DNA from: an uncultured Lachnospiraceae bacterium
GTDB lineage: Bacteria; Bacillota; Clostridia; Lachnospirales; Lachnospiraceae
Direction of reading: 5' to 3'
DNA: 64,000 nt
Assembly (NCBI GenBank): GCA_910585465.1
Contig: CAJUEW010000004.1
Span: forward strand, 62,001-126,000
Shown: in pieces, positions 43,495 to 52,361 of the stretch
Numbering within the stretch: position 1 is the first letter of the stretch
Layout of the letters: each line of letters opens with the position of its first letter
Made by a program: the position numbers and the translations under genes
The notes under the pieces: generated by a model
Database searches by the model: none
The model's input: only the letters and a program-made list of their open reading frames with translations
What the model was told of the DNA's origin: nothing

Positions 43495-44031
43495 TTATTT
43501 CGTAAAATCATAGTCCATCAGCCTGCCGTCTTCGTCGTACATCTTTACATCAAAGGTGCCTCTGGACAGACCGGTTAAGCCAGTGCGGGCAAGTTCAAGA
43601 ATCTCCACCCCTTCCAGCATCCGAAGAAATGCCTCCGTCTTTGTCTGGCTGCCGACCAGTTCAATCACTAAAGACTCTATGGAAACGTCTACGATTTTCG
43701 CTCTGAAAATATCCGCGATAGATATGATGTTCTGACGGTTCTGTTCATTGCAGAGCACCTTTAAAAGCAGAAGCTCCCGGCACACGGAACTGCCCGGCTC
43801 CAGCTTCTTAATATCTACCACATCCTCCAGCTTATTCAGCTGCTTCTCAATCTGATCCAGGATAATTTCATCCCCTCTGGCTACCACAGTGGCTCTTGAA
43901 AATCTCGGATCCGCAGTTACTCCGACCGTCAGACTGTCAATATTATAGCCGCGGCGGCTGAACAGCCCTGCGATCCGGCTCAGAACACCTGCTGAATTTT
44001 CAACCAGAATTGAAAAAACTACTTTTTCCAT
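43495..44031 (-). CDS. ilvN: Acetolactate synthase regulatory (small) subunit
   Basis: A 178-residue regulatory subunit that gives acetolactate synthase its valine sensitivity and full activity. An N-terminal ACT domain (about 5-75) starts FSILVENSAGVLSRIAGLF and continues RRGYNIDSLTVG. The C-terminal ALS_ss_C domain (about 85-160) contains FRAKIVDVSIESLVIELVG. The catalytic subunit gene ilvB is not adjacent in this window; ilvN leads directly into ilvC. RBS AGGGGAG. Confidence 0.95.
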   Translation of the reverse strand: MEKVVFSILVENSAGVLSRIAGLFSRRGYNIDSLTVGVTADPRFSRATVVARGDEIILDQIEKQLNKLEDVVDIKKLEPGSSVCRELLLLKVLCNEQNRQNIISIADIFRAKIVDVSIESLVIELVGSQTKTEAFLRMLEGVEILELARTGLTGLSRGTFDVKMYDEDGRLMDYDFTK

Positions 44032-44089
44032 CTACTCCCCTGCTTTCTCTGTTCACTCTAGTAAAGTGTAGTCTGATTTATACCAAAAT

Positions 44090-44118
44090 ATTGTACCAAT
44101 GAAAGGTATCTTTGTCAA
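44090..44118 (-). promoter_or_regulatory. Promoter of ilvN-ilvC
   Basis: Perfect -35 TTGACA (44118-44113), 17-bp spacer, -10 TACAAT (44095-44090). It directly abuts the stop codon of the upstream cotH-type gene. No T-box is seen in the 58 bases before ilvN. Confidence 0.82.
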
Positions 44119-45711
44119 TTATTGTTCCGACAAATCCCGCAAATAATTATCAAGCCATGAGAACCTGACATCAATATATGTTTCTATTTCCTCTGTTCCC
44201 TTTACATTTTCACTGTCCGGCCATCTTAATGTATCCCTGGAAAATGCCCCCGATTCCACCAGATAATCCATTTGTTCCCTGGCATAGGATTTCCAGAGCT
44301 CCTCCTTCAGAAAGCTTTCCCTCCAGCCTCTCCAGGTTTCCCGCATATCCTCTGAAAGCCTTTTATCATATTTCTGCATATTGCGGAATACCTCTTCGTT
44401 CAGCCATTTTGTCGCAAGCTCCGGGTTATACCGGATATTTTTAATATCCTTTTCTTCTCCCTGCTCGAAATCGTCTCCCCAGGAATAGTTCTGATCCCAC
44501 GGAATCCGGCGAAGCGTATATGCCCCGTCCGGATTTTGCACCGCACTGTAAATAATATTCTTAAACCGATTGTCCACTCCGGCGATGGCATTATAGTACA
44601 AGGCATAATCGATAAAATTCTGCCGATCAATGCAGCCGTACAATATCCTTAAATCCTTCTCTGACTCCAGCTCATATCCGCTGTTCCAGAATATACGGAA
44701 CGGCTCCCATAGCCCGGGAATATAGGTTCTGCCTGCCTGCCGGATACGGATTCCCGCACAGACAAAGGACTGCTCTGCCTCGCTTTGAGCAAATAAACCG
44801 TCGTCCGGCCATTCGTCTGAACCCGCCTTATAGATAAGATCCCTGGTACGGTCTAACCCCAGAGCTTTATAATCTGTAGGCTCCACAAGCCCGTAAAGCC
44901 CCCGGTACTCCCCGTTTACAATCAGCTCCAGATATTCCATACGGCAGCCCTGGTCAGCCTCTGTCTCTGTCTGAGCCGCAATCTGATTCCAAAGCTCAAC
45001 AGACAGCTTATCCCTCAGCTTGCTGCGATCCGAGTACATCGCTTTTAGCTGCCAGTCATTGTCAAAACGCATTCCCAGCAGAGACAAATCCTTTCCTTCT
45101 TTTCCGTCATCATAAAACAATTCCAGCCGGTACCCAATCTTCTCAAACCGCTTGCTGGCGTTTCCCCGGATGTTATAGTAAGCAAGGCTTTCCTCCGCCT
45201 GATAGCCTCCCCGGATGCTAAGCACCGGATCAAACACTGCAATCTGCGCACCCTCTTCTCCCATGTTTCCGTCAATCCGCATAACCGGAAGACCGGTAAA
45301 AAGAACAGACACTGTCCTGTAGCCCGTATCATTATAAATCAGGCACCGGAAAATATGTTCCCCGGCAATTGCCTCCTCCATATTCTGAAAAGCGCTGTCC
45401 TCCAGCCAGGCCACAGAAGCCAAAGTTCCGTCTGCAAGAGAGGTAATACTTCCTTTCCAATAATCCTCCTCCATATTTTTCGGGATATAATACCTGCCCT
45501 CTTCCTTTTCAAAAGCAGCTTTCACGCCCTCTACCTGAAGCTCCGTCTGAATCTCATCTCCGAAGGGACTCCGGCCTGTCTGAATACGTTCTATCTCCTG
45601 CTCAGAGAAAACCGGCGCGTCCATTACCTGTGTCTTCCGGCAAAGCTGCAGACGCAGGAACATAAAACAAACTGCCAGAACGCTGACGGCCAACACTGTT
45701 TTTTTCTTCAT
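44119..45711 (-). CDS. CotH-family kinase-like protein, second copy
   Basis: A 530-residue protein with an N-terminal signal anchor (about 4-21) and a CotH domain but no chitobiase-C-like unit. Kinase-like marks are NIRGNASKRFEKIGYRLELF (basic region), VDNRFKNIIY (catalytic-loop Asp/Asn) and RRIPWDQNYSWG (metal Asp), the last two closer to the classical CotH pattern than in the copy at 23994-25676. It starts two bases after a homocysteine methyltransferase-like gene and probably shares its transcript. Function: phosphorylation of exported proteins, by family; target unknown. Confidence 0.84.
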   Translation of the reverse strand: MKKKTVLAVSVLAVCFMFLRLQLCRKTQVMDAPVFSEQEIERIQTGRSPFGDEIQTELQVEGVKAAFEKEEGRYYIPKNMEEDYWKGSITSLADGTLASVAWLEDSAFQNMEEAIAGEHIFRCLIYNDTGYRTVSVLFTGLPVMRIDGNMGEEGAQIAVFDPVLSIRGGYQAEESLAYYNIRGNASKRFEKIGYRLELFYDDGKEGKDLSLLGMRFDNDWQLKAMYSDRSKLRDKLSVELWNQIAAQTETEADQGCRMEYLELIVNGEYRGLYGLVEPTDYKALGLDRTRDLIYKAGSDEWPDDGLFAQSEAEQSFVCAGIRIRQAGRTYIPGLWEPFRIFWNSGYELESEKDLRILYGCIDRQNFIDYALYYNAIAGVDNRFKNIIYSAVQNPDGAYTLRRIPWDQNYSWGDDFEQGEEKDIKNIRYNPELATKWLNEEVFRNMQKYDKRLSEDMRETWRGWRESFLKEELWKSYAREQMDYLVESGAFSRDTLRWPDSENVKGTEEIETYIDVRFSWLDNYLRDLSEQ

Positions 45712-45713
45712 TC

Positions 45714-46583
45714 TTATAGACTCTTCTTTATATTTTCAATGTAGTCTGGAGTAGTTCCGCAGCATCCGCCGATTATGGATGCGCCGCAGCCGACCAGCTT
45801 TAGAATATACCGGGTAAAGTCCTCTTTCCCCATACTGTATACTGCCTCCCCGGTCCTCGTAATGACAGGAATTCCTGCATTGGGCTTTGCTATAACCGGA
45901 ATGGATACTGTCTCCTTTAGCTGCCGGATAACCGCCTCCAGCTGATCCGGACCTACGGAGCAGTTCACTCCCACCGCATCCGCGCCCATAGCCTCCAGTG
46001 CTGCCGCCGCTTCAAATACTGTGCCTCCAAAATACAGCGTTCCATCCCCCTCACAGGTAAAAGAGATCATTAACGGCAGCTCGCAGACCGCATGGGCGGC
46101 ATCGCAGATAACCAGAGCTTCATCCAGGGAAAGCAGCGTTTCCGCTCCCAAAAGCTCTGCACCGGCCTCAGAAAGAATTCTCATCTGTTCCTTATATATA
46201 TCCATAAGCCCGTGATAGGTCATCGGTCCGTAGGGCTCCATTGGTTTTCCTGTGGTGGAAAGATCTCCCGCAACGATTACCCTGTCTCCTACATTTTCCA
46301 CTGTCCTTCTGACCAGAGTATCATTCAGCTCCTTCAGACGGTCAGCCAGTCCCATATTTTCCAGGGATACCCGGTTTGCTCCAAAGGTCGGCGCATAGAT
46401 AATCTGCGAGCCTGCCTCTGCATAACCTTGCTGAAGCTTGGCAATTACTTCCGGATGCTCATAAACCCACTGTTCCGTACATACGCCTGCAGGCATTCCC
46501 ATATTCCGCAGACAGGATCCTGTTCCGCCGTCCAGCAGCACCGGACCCTGTTCCAGCAATAATTGAAATTCTTCTCTTGTCAT
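45714..46583 (-). CDS. Homocysteine S-methyltransferase family protein
   Basis: A 289-residue single-domain protein of the zinc-dependent homocysteine methyltransferase (BHMT/MmuM/MetH N-terminal) family. Zinc cysteines appear in GVNCSVGP (about 204-211) and in GGCCGTTPDYI (about 272-282). The substrate-binding N-terminal motif is LLDGGTGSCLRNMG (about 16-29). It would transfer a methyl group to homocysteine, giving methionine, but the donor (S-methylmethionine, betaine or a corrinoid protein) is not visible. Some clostridial versions form a split MetH with separate cobalamin proteins; none is nearby. Confidence 0.88.
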   Translation of the reverse strand: MTREEFQLLLEQGPVLLDGGTGSCLRNMGMPAGVCTEQWVYEHPEVIAKLQQGYAEAGSQIIYAPTFGANRVSLENMGLADRLKELNDTLVRRTVENVGDRVIVAGDLSTTGKPMEPYGPMTYHGLMDIYKEQMRILSEAGAELLGAETLLSLDEALVICDAAHAVCELPLMISFTCEGDGTLYFGGTVFEAAAALEAMGADAVGVNCSVGPDQLEAVIRQLKETVSIPVIAKPNAGIPVITRTGEAVYSMGKEDFTRYILKLVGCGASIIGGCCGTTPDYIENIKKSL

Positions 46584-46637
46584 ATATCTGTCTCCGTTCT
46601 GTGTATCTGTCTCAGGAGGATTTGATTTTCTCCTGCT

Positions 46638-47651
46638 TTACCATGGAAGCTCCGGATTCTCAAGCTTCTTGTTGCGGATCATCAGATCTGCCAGCGCATC
46701 CCTTGCCGGCTTATTCTGAAACAGAACGGCGTTTACTTCCTCTACAATAGGCATACTGACCTGATACTTTTCCGCAAGCGTCATAGCCGCCCTTGCAGAA
46801 TATACGCCCTCCACCACCATTCTGACCTCATCCATGGCCTCCTGCATAGTTTTCCCCTGTCCGAGCAAATACCCTGCCCTGCGGTTCCGGCTGTGCACGG
46901 AGGCGCAGGTCACGATCAGGTCGCCAATACCTGCCAGACCGTTAAAGGTTTCTATATGTCCGCCCATGGCCACGCCGAGACGGCTCATCTCCGCAATGCC
47001 CCTTGTAATCAGAGCAGCCTTTGTGTTGTCTCCGCAGCCAAGTCCGTCTGCCGCGCCTGCTGCCAGAGCAATAACATTTTTCAGTGCGCCTCCCAGTTCA
47101 ATCCCCAGCATATCCGGACTGGTATAGACCCGGAATACCTGATTCATAAAAATATTCTGAATAAACTCTGCCGTTTTTCTGTCCTTGGCTCCGGCAACCA
47201 CGGTTGTCGGAATCCCCCGGCCCACTTCCTCCGCGTGACTCGGCCCGGAAAGAACTGCCGCATTGGCTCCCGGAATTTCCTGCTCAATAATGTCTGTAAG
47301 AATCATCAGAGTGCTCTCCTCAATTCCCTTTGACACGTTGACCCATATCTGGCCCGGTTCCGCGTACGGCGCTGTTTTACGGGCCGTACTTCTCATAACA
47401 GAAGACGGAACTGCCAGTACCATCAGTTCCTTTCCTTTTATACAGGTTTCCAGATCCGCCGTAAACTCAATATTTTCCGGAAGTTTTACTCCCGGAAGCT
47501 TGGAACTGTTCTCCCGTTCCCTTCTGAGCAGCCGGACCTCCTCCTCTTTGAAGGACCAAAGCGTTACCTCATGTCCATTTGTACTAAGCAGCTTTGAAAG
47601 TGCTGTTCCCCAGCTTCCTGCCCCGATCACACCGACCTTCGCCATAATCAT
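46638..47651 (-). CDS. gpsA: Glycerol-3-phosphate dehydrogenase [NAD(P)+]
   Basis: A 337-residue enzyme reducing dihydroxyacetone phosphate to sn-glycerol-3-phosphate for phospholipid synthesis. Motifs are VGVIGAGSWGTALSKLL at about 5-21, LSGPSHAEEVGRGIPTT (about 137-153), the catalytic Lys in GGALKNVIALAAG (about 189-201) and NRRAGYLLGQG near 256. Two starts are possible (47651 or 47645); AAAGGA fits the first. It directly follows plsY, the next enzyme of the pathway. Confidence 0.96.
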   Translation of the reverse strand: MIMAKVGVIGAGSWGTALSKLLSTNGHEVTLWSFKEEEVRLLRRERENSSKLPGVKLPENIEFTADLETCIKGKELMVLAVPSSVMRSTARKTAPYAEPGQIWVNVSKGIEESTLMILTDIIEQEIPGANAAVLSGPSHAEEVGRGIPTTVVAGAKDRKTAEFIQNIFMNQVFRVYTSPDMLGIELGGALKNVIALAAGAADGLGCGDNTKAALITRGIAEMSRLGVAMGGHIETFNGLAGIGDLIVTCASVHSRNRRAGYLLGQGKTMQEAMDEVRMVVEGVYSARAAMTLAEKYQVSMPIVEEVNAVLFQNKPARDALADLMIRNKKLENPELPW

Positions 47652-47663
47652 CCGCCTTTCCTT

Positions 47664-48305
47664 TTATCCTGATTTTTTCTGAAAAATTTTACTTTCGGTT
47701 CCATTTATCAGACGCCTGATATTCGCCCTGTGACGGTATACAGCCATGCAGGACAGCACGGCGCAGATAATATAAAACTCATTCAGATGCGCCTGACTCA
47801 TTCCGTAATATCCTGTCTGTCCAAGCACCACAAGATTGATCACCAGTTCAATTACCACAAGAATTGAGCCGATAGACACATAACGGGTCAAAAATACAGA
47901 CAACAAGAAGGTCGACGCTTCCAGCACCGTTACAATCGGACCCAGCGTCACTACCAGTCCGGCTGTACAGGCAATTCCTTTCCCGCCTTTAAATCCAAGC
48001 TGCACCGGGAAATTATGCCCCAGAATGGCTCCTGCCCCCGCATACATTCCCAGCAGCGGAAGCATATCCCCATACTTCCGGCTAAACAGCAGCCGCACCA
48101 GCAGCACTGCCAGCACCGTCTTAGCCACATCTCCCAAAAATACGATCAGCCCGGCTTTTTTCCCAAGCACCCGGAGGGCATTTGTTGTTCCGGCATTGCC
48201 GCTTCCATGCTCCCGGATATCAATTCCCTTTATTCTTCCATAAATATAGGCTGTCTGGAATATTCCAAACAAATACCCGATTCCAAGGCAAATGACTCGT
48301 TCCAT
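47664..48305 (-). CDS. plsY: Acyl-phosphate:glycerol-3-phosphate acyltransferase
   Basis: A 213-residue membrane acyltransferase making lysophosphatidate from acyl-phosphate and glycerol-3-phosphate. It has about five transmembrane segments. The three family motifs are visible: GSGNAGTTNALR (about 36-47), GHNFPVQLGFKGGKGIA (about 95-111) and a downstream RHRAN near 192. Between der and gpsA its order is the conserved Firmicutes arrangement. Confidence 0.95.
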   Translation of the reverse strand: MERVICLGIGYLFGIFQTAYIYGRIKGIDIREHGSGNAGTTNALRVLGKKAGLIVFLGDVAKTVLAVLLVRLLFSRKYGDMLPLLGMYAGAGAILGHNFPVQLGFKGGKGIACTAGLVVTLGPIVTVLEASTFLLSVFLTRYVSIGSILVVIELVINLVVLGQTGYYGMSQAHLNEFYIICAVLSCMAVYRHRANIRRLINGTESKIFQKKSG

Positions 48306-48306
48306 G

Positions 48307-49632
48307 CTATTCCTGTCCCTTTCTCTCCCGTATAATAAATTTCAGGGATGTACCCTTAAAGCCAAAGGCATCCCGAATTTTATTCTCCAGATATCTGGTA
48401 TAGGAAAAATGCATCAGTTCCTTATCATTGACAAATATGACAAAGGTCGGCGGCTTTACGGAAACCTGAGTCACATAATAAATCTTCAGCCTCCGGCCCC
48501 GGTCGGACGGGGGCTGCTGCATGGCGGTAGCCTCTGTCACAATTTCATTGAGCACGCCTGTCTGGATACGCAGTGTCTGATTCTCAATGACTACGTCAAT
48601 GGTTTCAAAAAGCTTTGTAAGACGCTGACCGGTCTGGGCAGAGATAAACAAAATCTCCGCATAGGGCATAAAGGAAAGCACCTCTCTTATTTTGCGTGTA
48701 AATTCATAAATCGTCTTGTCGTTCTTCTCAATGGCATCCCACTTATTCACTGCCACAATAATTCCTTTTCCGCGTTCATGGGCAATACCGGCAATCTTTG
48801 CATCCTGCTCAGTGGCACCCTCGGTTGCGTCAATCACAACCACTACCACATCTGCCCGTTCCACGGCTGTCACCGTACGGATAATACTGTAACGCTCCAG
48901 CTCCTCTTTAATCTTATTTTTACGGCGGAGTCCGGCTGTATCAATAAACACATACTCCTTTTTGTTCCATCGGATATCCGTGTCAATGGCATCTCTGGTC
49001 GTTCCCGCAATATGGGATACAATTACCCGGTTCTCCCCTACCAGCTTATTCACGATAGAGGATTTGCCCACATTAGGCTTTCCCACAATGGCAATCTTTG
49101 GGCGGCCGTCCTCCTCCTCTTCCCCGTCATGCGCCGGAAAATACTTAGTCACGGCATCCAGCATGTCTCCGATTCCCAGCCTGGAAGCGGCGGAAACCGC
49201 GACCGGATCACCGATTCCCAGATTATAAAACTCATAAACATCTGCCATATATTTCTGAAAGCTGTCCACCTTGTTTACAACCAGAATCACCGGCTTTTTG
49301 GAACGTCTGAGCATATCCGCCACCTTGGAATCCGCATCCTGAAGTCCCTGGCGCACATCTGTCAGAAAAATAATGACATCCGCCGTATCAATGGCAATCT
49401 GTGCCTGCTCTCTCATCTGAGAGAGAATAATATCCTTGCTGTCCGGTTCAATTCCGCCGGTGTCAATCAATGTAAAAATATGATTCAGCCATGTGACATC
49501 CGCATAGATTCTGTCTCTTGTCACACCCGGCGTGTCCTTTACAATGGAAATATTTTCCCCTGCCAGAGCGTTGAACAACGTAGATTTTCCTACATTCGGA
49601 CGTCCCACTATGGCAACAATCGGTTTACTCAT
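48307..49632 (-). CDS. der: Ribosome-assembly GTPase Der (EngA)
   Basis: A 441-residue double GTPase needed for late 50S subunit assembly. The first G domain has G1 GRPNVGKSTLFN (10-21), G3 DTGG (57-60) and G4 NKVD (about 119). The second has G1 GKPNVGKSSIVN (about 184-195), G3 DTAG (about 231) and G4 NKWD (about 293). The C-terminal KH-like domain (about 355-441) contains FVNDKELMHFSYTRYLENKI. Length and order are canonical. Confidence 0.97.
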   Translation of the reverse strand: MSKPIVAIVGRPNVGKSTLFNALAGENISIVKDTPGVTRDRIYADVTWLNHIFTLIDTGGIEPDSKDIILSQMREQAQIAIDTADVIIFLTDVRQGLQDADSKVADMLRRSKKPVILVVNKVDSFQKYMADVYEFYNLGIGDPVAVSAASRLGIGDMLDAVTKYFPAHDGEEEEDGRPKIAIVGKPNVGKSSIVNKLVGENRVIVSHIAGTTRDAIDTDIRWNKKEYVFIDTAGLRRKNKIKEELERYSIIRTVTAVERADVVVVVIDATEGATEQDAKIAGIAHERGKGIIVAVNKWDAIEKNDKTIYEFTRKIREVLSFMPYAEILFISAQTGQRLTKLFETIDVVIENQTLRIQTGVLNEIVTEATAMQQPPSDRGRRLKIYYVTQVSVKPPTFVIFVNDKELMHFSYTRYLENKIRDAFGFKGTSLKFIIRERKGQE

Positions 49633-49650
49633 TTCTTACCTCTTTCGATT

Positions 49651-50952
49651 CTAATCTATAATACATTTTACAAAATCATTTCCGCTTGATTCTACTATGG
49701 ATATTTTTATTTGTAAAGTTTTTTCCACATCCTTTACGGTCACATCATCCAAAAACACCGGTTCTGCGTTCTTCAGCATATTTGCGGTAATCAAAAGCCT
49801 GTCTCCCAGCTCTCTCCCCTTAAGCTGCTCTGTCAGATCCTGTCCGGTCACCAGTCCGGCAACCGTGATTCTGCCGCCGAAAAATTCATTATGGATCGGA
49901 ATCACGCGAATATGGACGTTCGGAAATTTTTTCTGCAGCAGGGCCGCATGCTCCCGGAGAAAGGGGGCAGCCAATTCTCCGGTGGCAATCGTCACATCCC
50001 GCTCCCTTTCGTCTCCCGGCAGTCCGTCCAGTGTCTGTTCCACCTCTTCCTTTAATAAGCGGAGCATACCCACTCCATTTTCCAGCTGCGGATATCCGTC
50101 ATAGACTTTTTCCTCCGGCACTGGCTGCTCTGCCAGCACATACCACTCATCCCCGGCATGAATAAAATGCTTTCCATGCTTTTCCATAATCCATTTCTGC
50201 CATTTATGGATACTTTCGAGTACCTGACATGCATCTTCTTTTGTAAAAGGCTCCAGAGGATACAGCCCTTCACGATAACGGGTCAGTCCCACAGGTACAA
50301 CGGACACGCTTTGAAGCTCAGGTAAAAACTCTGTCAAATCCTCAATAGATCGTTCCAGCTCCCCGCCGTCATTGACTCCTTTGCAGAGAACAATCTGTCC
50401 ATTCATAATAATGCCCGCAGCCTTCAGCCGGCGGACCTTGTCCAAAAGTTGTCCTGCAAACCGGTTCTGCAGCATCTGGCACCGAAGCTTAGGATTTGTC
50501 GTCTGGAATGAAATATTAAGCGGAGACAGCTTATAATAAATAATACGCTCCAGATCATGATCATTCATATTGGTCAGGGTCAGGTAATTTCCCTGAAGGA
50601 ATGACAGCCTGGAATCGTCATCTTTAAAATATAAGGTTTCCCTCATTCCCTTGGGAAGCTGATCTATGAAACAAAAAATACATTTATTACGGCAGGAGCG
50701 ATACTCATCCATCAGACCATTTTCAAACTCCATGCCAAGGTCTTCTTCGCATAGTTTCTCAATCTCCAGCTCCCATTCCTCGCCGTCCGGCTTTCGGATC
50801 AGAACAAGAACCTTTTCTTCATTTATCAAATACCGATAGTCGAATACATCCTCCGGCGTCTGTCCGTTTACCGAAACCAGCACATCCCCCGGCTCTATTT
50901 CCATCTCCTCTGCAATGCTTCCCGGCACCACAGAACTGATTATCTGTTCCAT
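49651..50952 (-). CDS. DUF512 radical-SAM-like protein with N-terminal PDZ domain
   Basis: A 433-residue member of the clostridial 'DUF512 domain-containing protein' family. I start at 50952 (MEQIISSVVPGS) because AAGGATGG is at the correct distance; more upstream frame lies across a promoter. The N-terminal PDZ-like unit is at about 3-60 (PGDVLVSVNGQTPEDV). A cysteine cluster RNKCIFCFIDQLP (about 88-100) is a radical SAM-type CxxxCxxC variant in spacing (C-I-F-C). Later come ICKGVND-type VLCKGVNDGGE and the DUF512 region. Activity is unknown. It heads the DUF512-der-plsY-gpsA run that is typical of Clostridia. Confidence 0.88.
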   Translation of the reverse strand: MEQIISSVVPGSIAEEMEIEPGDVLVSVNGQTPEDVFDYRYLINEEKVLVLIRKPDGEEWELEIEKLCEEDLGMEFENGLMDEYRSCRNKCIFCFIDQLPKGMRETLYFKDDDSRLSFLQGNYLTLTNMNDHDLERIIYYKLSPLNISFQTTNPKLRCQMLQNRFAGQLLDKVRRLKAAGIIMNGQIVLCKGVNDGGELERSIEDLTEFLPELQSVSVVPVGLTRYREGLYPLEPFTKEDACQVLESIHKWQKWIMEKHGKHFIHAGDEWYVLAEQPVPEEKVYDGYPQLENGVGMLRLLKEEVEQTLDGLPGDERERDVTIATGELAAPFLREHAALLQKKFPNVHIRVIPIHNEFFGGRITVAGLVTGQDLTEQLKGRELGDRLLITANMLKNAEPVFLDDVTVKDVEKTLQIKISIVESSGNDFVKCIID

Positions 50953-50983
50953 ATTTTCCATCCTTATCAAACTTTCTGCTTTT

Positions 50984-51012
50984 ACTATACTAAATATCCA
51001 TAAAAAATGCAA
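50984..51012 (-). promoter_or_regulatory. Promoter of the DUF512-der-plsY-gpsA operon
   Basis: -35 TTGCAT (51012-51007), 17-bp spacer, -10 TATAGT (50989-50984). It lies back-to-back with the prs promoter and confirms that translation starts inside, at 50952. Confidence 0.72.
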
Positions 51013-51040
51013 CGATGCCTCGTAATTTACGCCATATGGG

Positions 51041-51070
51041 TTGACTGTCTGTCTATAAAAATGATATAAA
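51041..51070 (+). promoter_or_regulatory. Promoter of prs
   Basis: -35 TTGACT (51041-51046), 18-bp spacer, -10 TATAAA (51065-51070), followed by ACAGGAGG before the ATG at 51108. Confidence 0.72.
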
Positions 51071-51107
51071 TAGATTAAGTATTGCAAACAAAAGACAGGA
51101 GGATTTT

Positions 51108-52283
51108 ATGTCCGAAAATTTTTCTTATGAGAGTGTCCCGCCAATCGCTCCGTTAAAGCTGGCAGCGTTGGACGGCTGTCGGGAACTGGCCGAAAACGTG
51201 GACAAATATCTGGTAAAATTCCGCGAAACAAGCAACCAGCAATTTCAGAATACGCCGGATTTCCAGGGATACCACGAGGCTTCTTATACTATCCGCAGTT
51301 CCTGCCCCCGCTTCGGTACCGGAGAGGCAAAAGGAATTCTGTACGACTCGGTCCGGGGTGTCGATCTGTTCATTCTGGCAGATGTCACAAACTATAGTCT
51401 GACCTATACTGTGTGCGGCTATGAGAACCATATGTCCCCGGATGACCACTATCAGGATCTGAAAAGGATTATCTCCGCAGCTACCGGAAAAGCACACCGC
51501 ATCAATGTTATTATGCCGTTCTTATATGAAAGCAGACAGCACAGAAGGAGTCAGAGAGAATCTCTGGACTGCGCTTTCTCACTTCAGGAGCTGGTAAATA
51601 TGGGAGTAACCAATATTATCACCTTTGACGCTCATGATCCAAGAGTATGCAACGCAATTCCTCTCTATGGCTTCGACAGTTTTAATCCTCCGTATCAGTT
51701 TATAAAAGGGCTGATCAAGGCAGAGCCTGACCTTCAGATAGATAAAGAGCATCTGATGGTCATCAGTCCCGATGAAGGCGCTATGGATCGTGCCGTTTAT
51801 TTTGCGGGAGTTTTGGGAGTGGACATGGGCATGTTTTATAAACGCCGCAACTATTCCACAATTATCAACGGAAAAAACCCGATTGTAGCCCATGAATTTC
51901 TCGGAGATGATTTATCCGGTAAGGATGTTATTATCATCGACGATATGATTTCCTCGGGAGAAAGTATGCTGGATGTAGCTTACCAGATTAAAGAGCGGGG
52001 CGCTAAACGGGTCTTTGTCTGCACTACCTTCGGACTGTTCACAGACGGTCTGGCTAAATTCGATGAATATTATGAAAAAGGCTATATCAACCGTGTGGTA
52101 ACCACCAATCTGAACTATCGTACGCCGGAGCTGCTTTCCCGTCCCTATTATGTGGAGGCAGACATGACAAAATTCCTTGCGGCAATCATTGACTGTATCA
52201 ATCATGATGTCTCCACAGAGCATGTAAATAGTCCCACCGACCGGATTCACAGTCTGCTGGAAAAAATGGAAAAGTCCGTCTGA
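51108..52283 (+). CDS. prs: Divergent, long-form ribose-phosphate pyrophosphokinase
   Basis: A 391-residue PRPP synthetase-type protein, about 75 residues longer than the usual 315. Family landmarks remain but drift: the ATP/flexible region MPFLYESRQHRR (about 143-154), THAD-like FDAHDPRV (about 176-183), the catalytic loop YKRRNYSTI (about 244-252) and the PRPP-binding VIIIDDMISSGESM (about 279-292), where canonical enzymes have a DDMIDTAGT pattern. The N-terminal 50 residues are extra. It makes PRPP from ribose-5-phosphate and ATP for nucleotide, His and Trp synthesis. It may be the clade's main enzyme or a paralogue. Confidence 0.85.
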   Translation: MSENFSYESVPPIAPLKLAALDGCRELAENVDKYLVKFRETSNQQFQNTPDFQGYHEASYTIRSSCPRFGTGEAKGILYDSVRGVDLFILADVTNYSLTYTVCGYENHMSPDDHYQDLKRIISAATGKAHRINVIMPFLYESRQHRRSQRESLDCAFSLQELVNMGVTNIITFDAHDPRVCNAIPLYGFDSFNPPYQFIKGLIKAEPDLQIDKEHLMVISPDEGAMDRAVYFAGVLGVDMGMFYKRRNYSTIINGKNPIVAHEFLGDDLSGKDVIIIDDMISSGESMLDVAYQIKERGAKRVFVCTTFGLFTDGLAKFDEYYEKGYINRVVTTNLNYRTPELLSRPYYVEADMTKFLAAIIDCINHDVSTEHVNSPTDRIHSLLEKMEKSV

Positions 52284-52322
52284 CTACGCTTATAAGACCG
52301 ATCATAAAAACTCAGGAAATCG

Positions 52323-52355
52323 AAACAGGGAAGCCGACTGCCGACTCCCCTGTTT
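52323..52355. terminator. Bidirectional terminator between prs and nagA
   Basis: 8-bp stem AAACAGGG/CCCTGTTT (52323-52330 with 52348-52355) with a 17-base loop and flanking T or A runs. It is shared by two convergent genes. Confidence 0.65.
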
Positions 52356-52361
52356 TCTGCT

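Noticed and set aside
48292..49689. A 465-codon plus-strand frame opposite der
   Set aside because: Der is unmistakable on the minus strand; the antisense frame has no recognisable motif or initiation signal.
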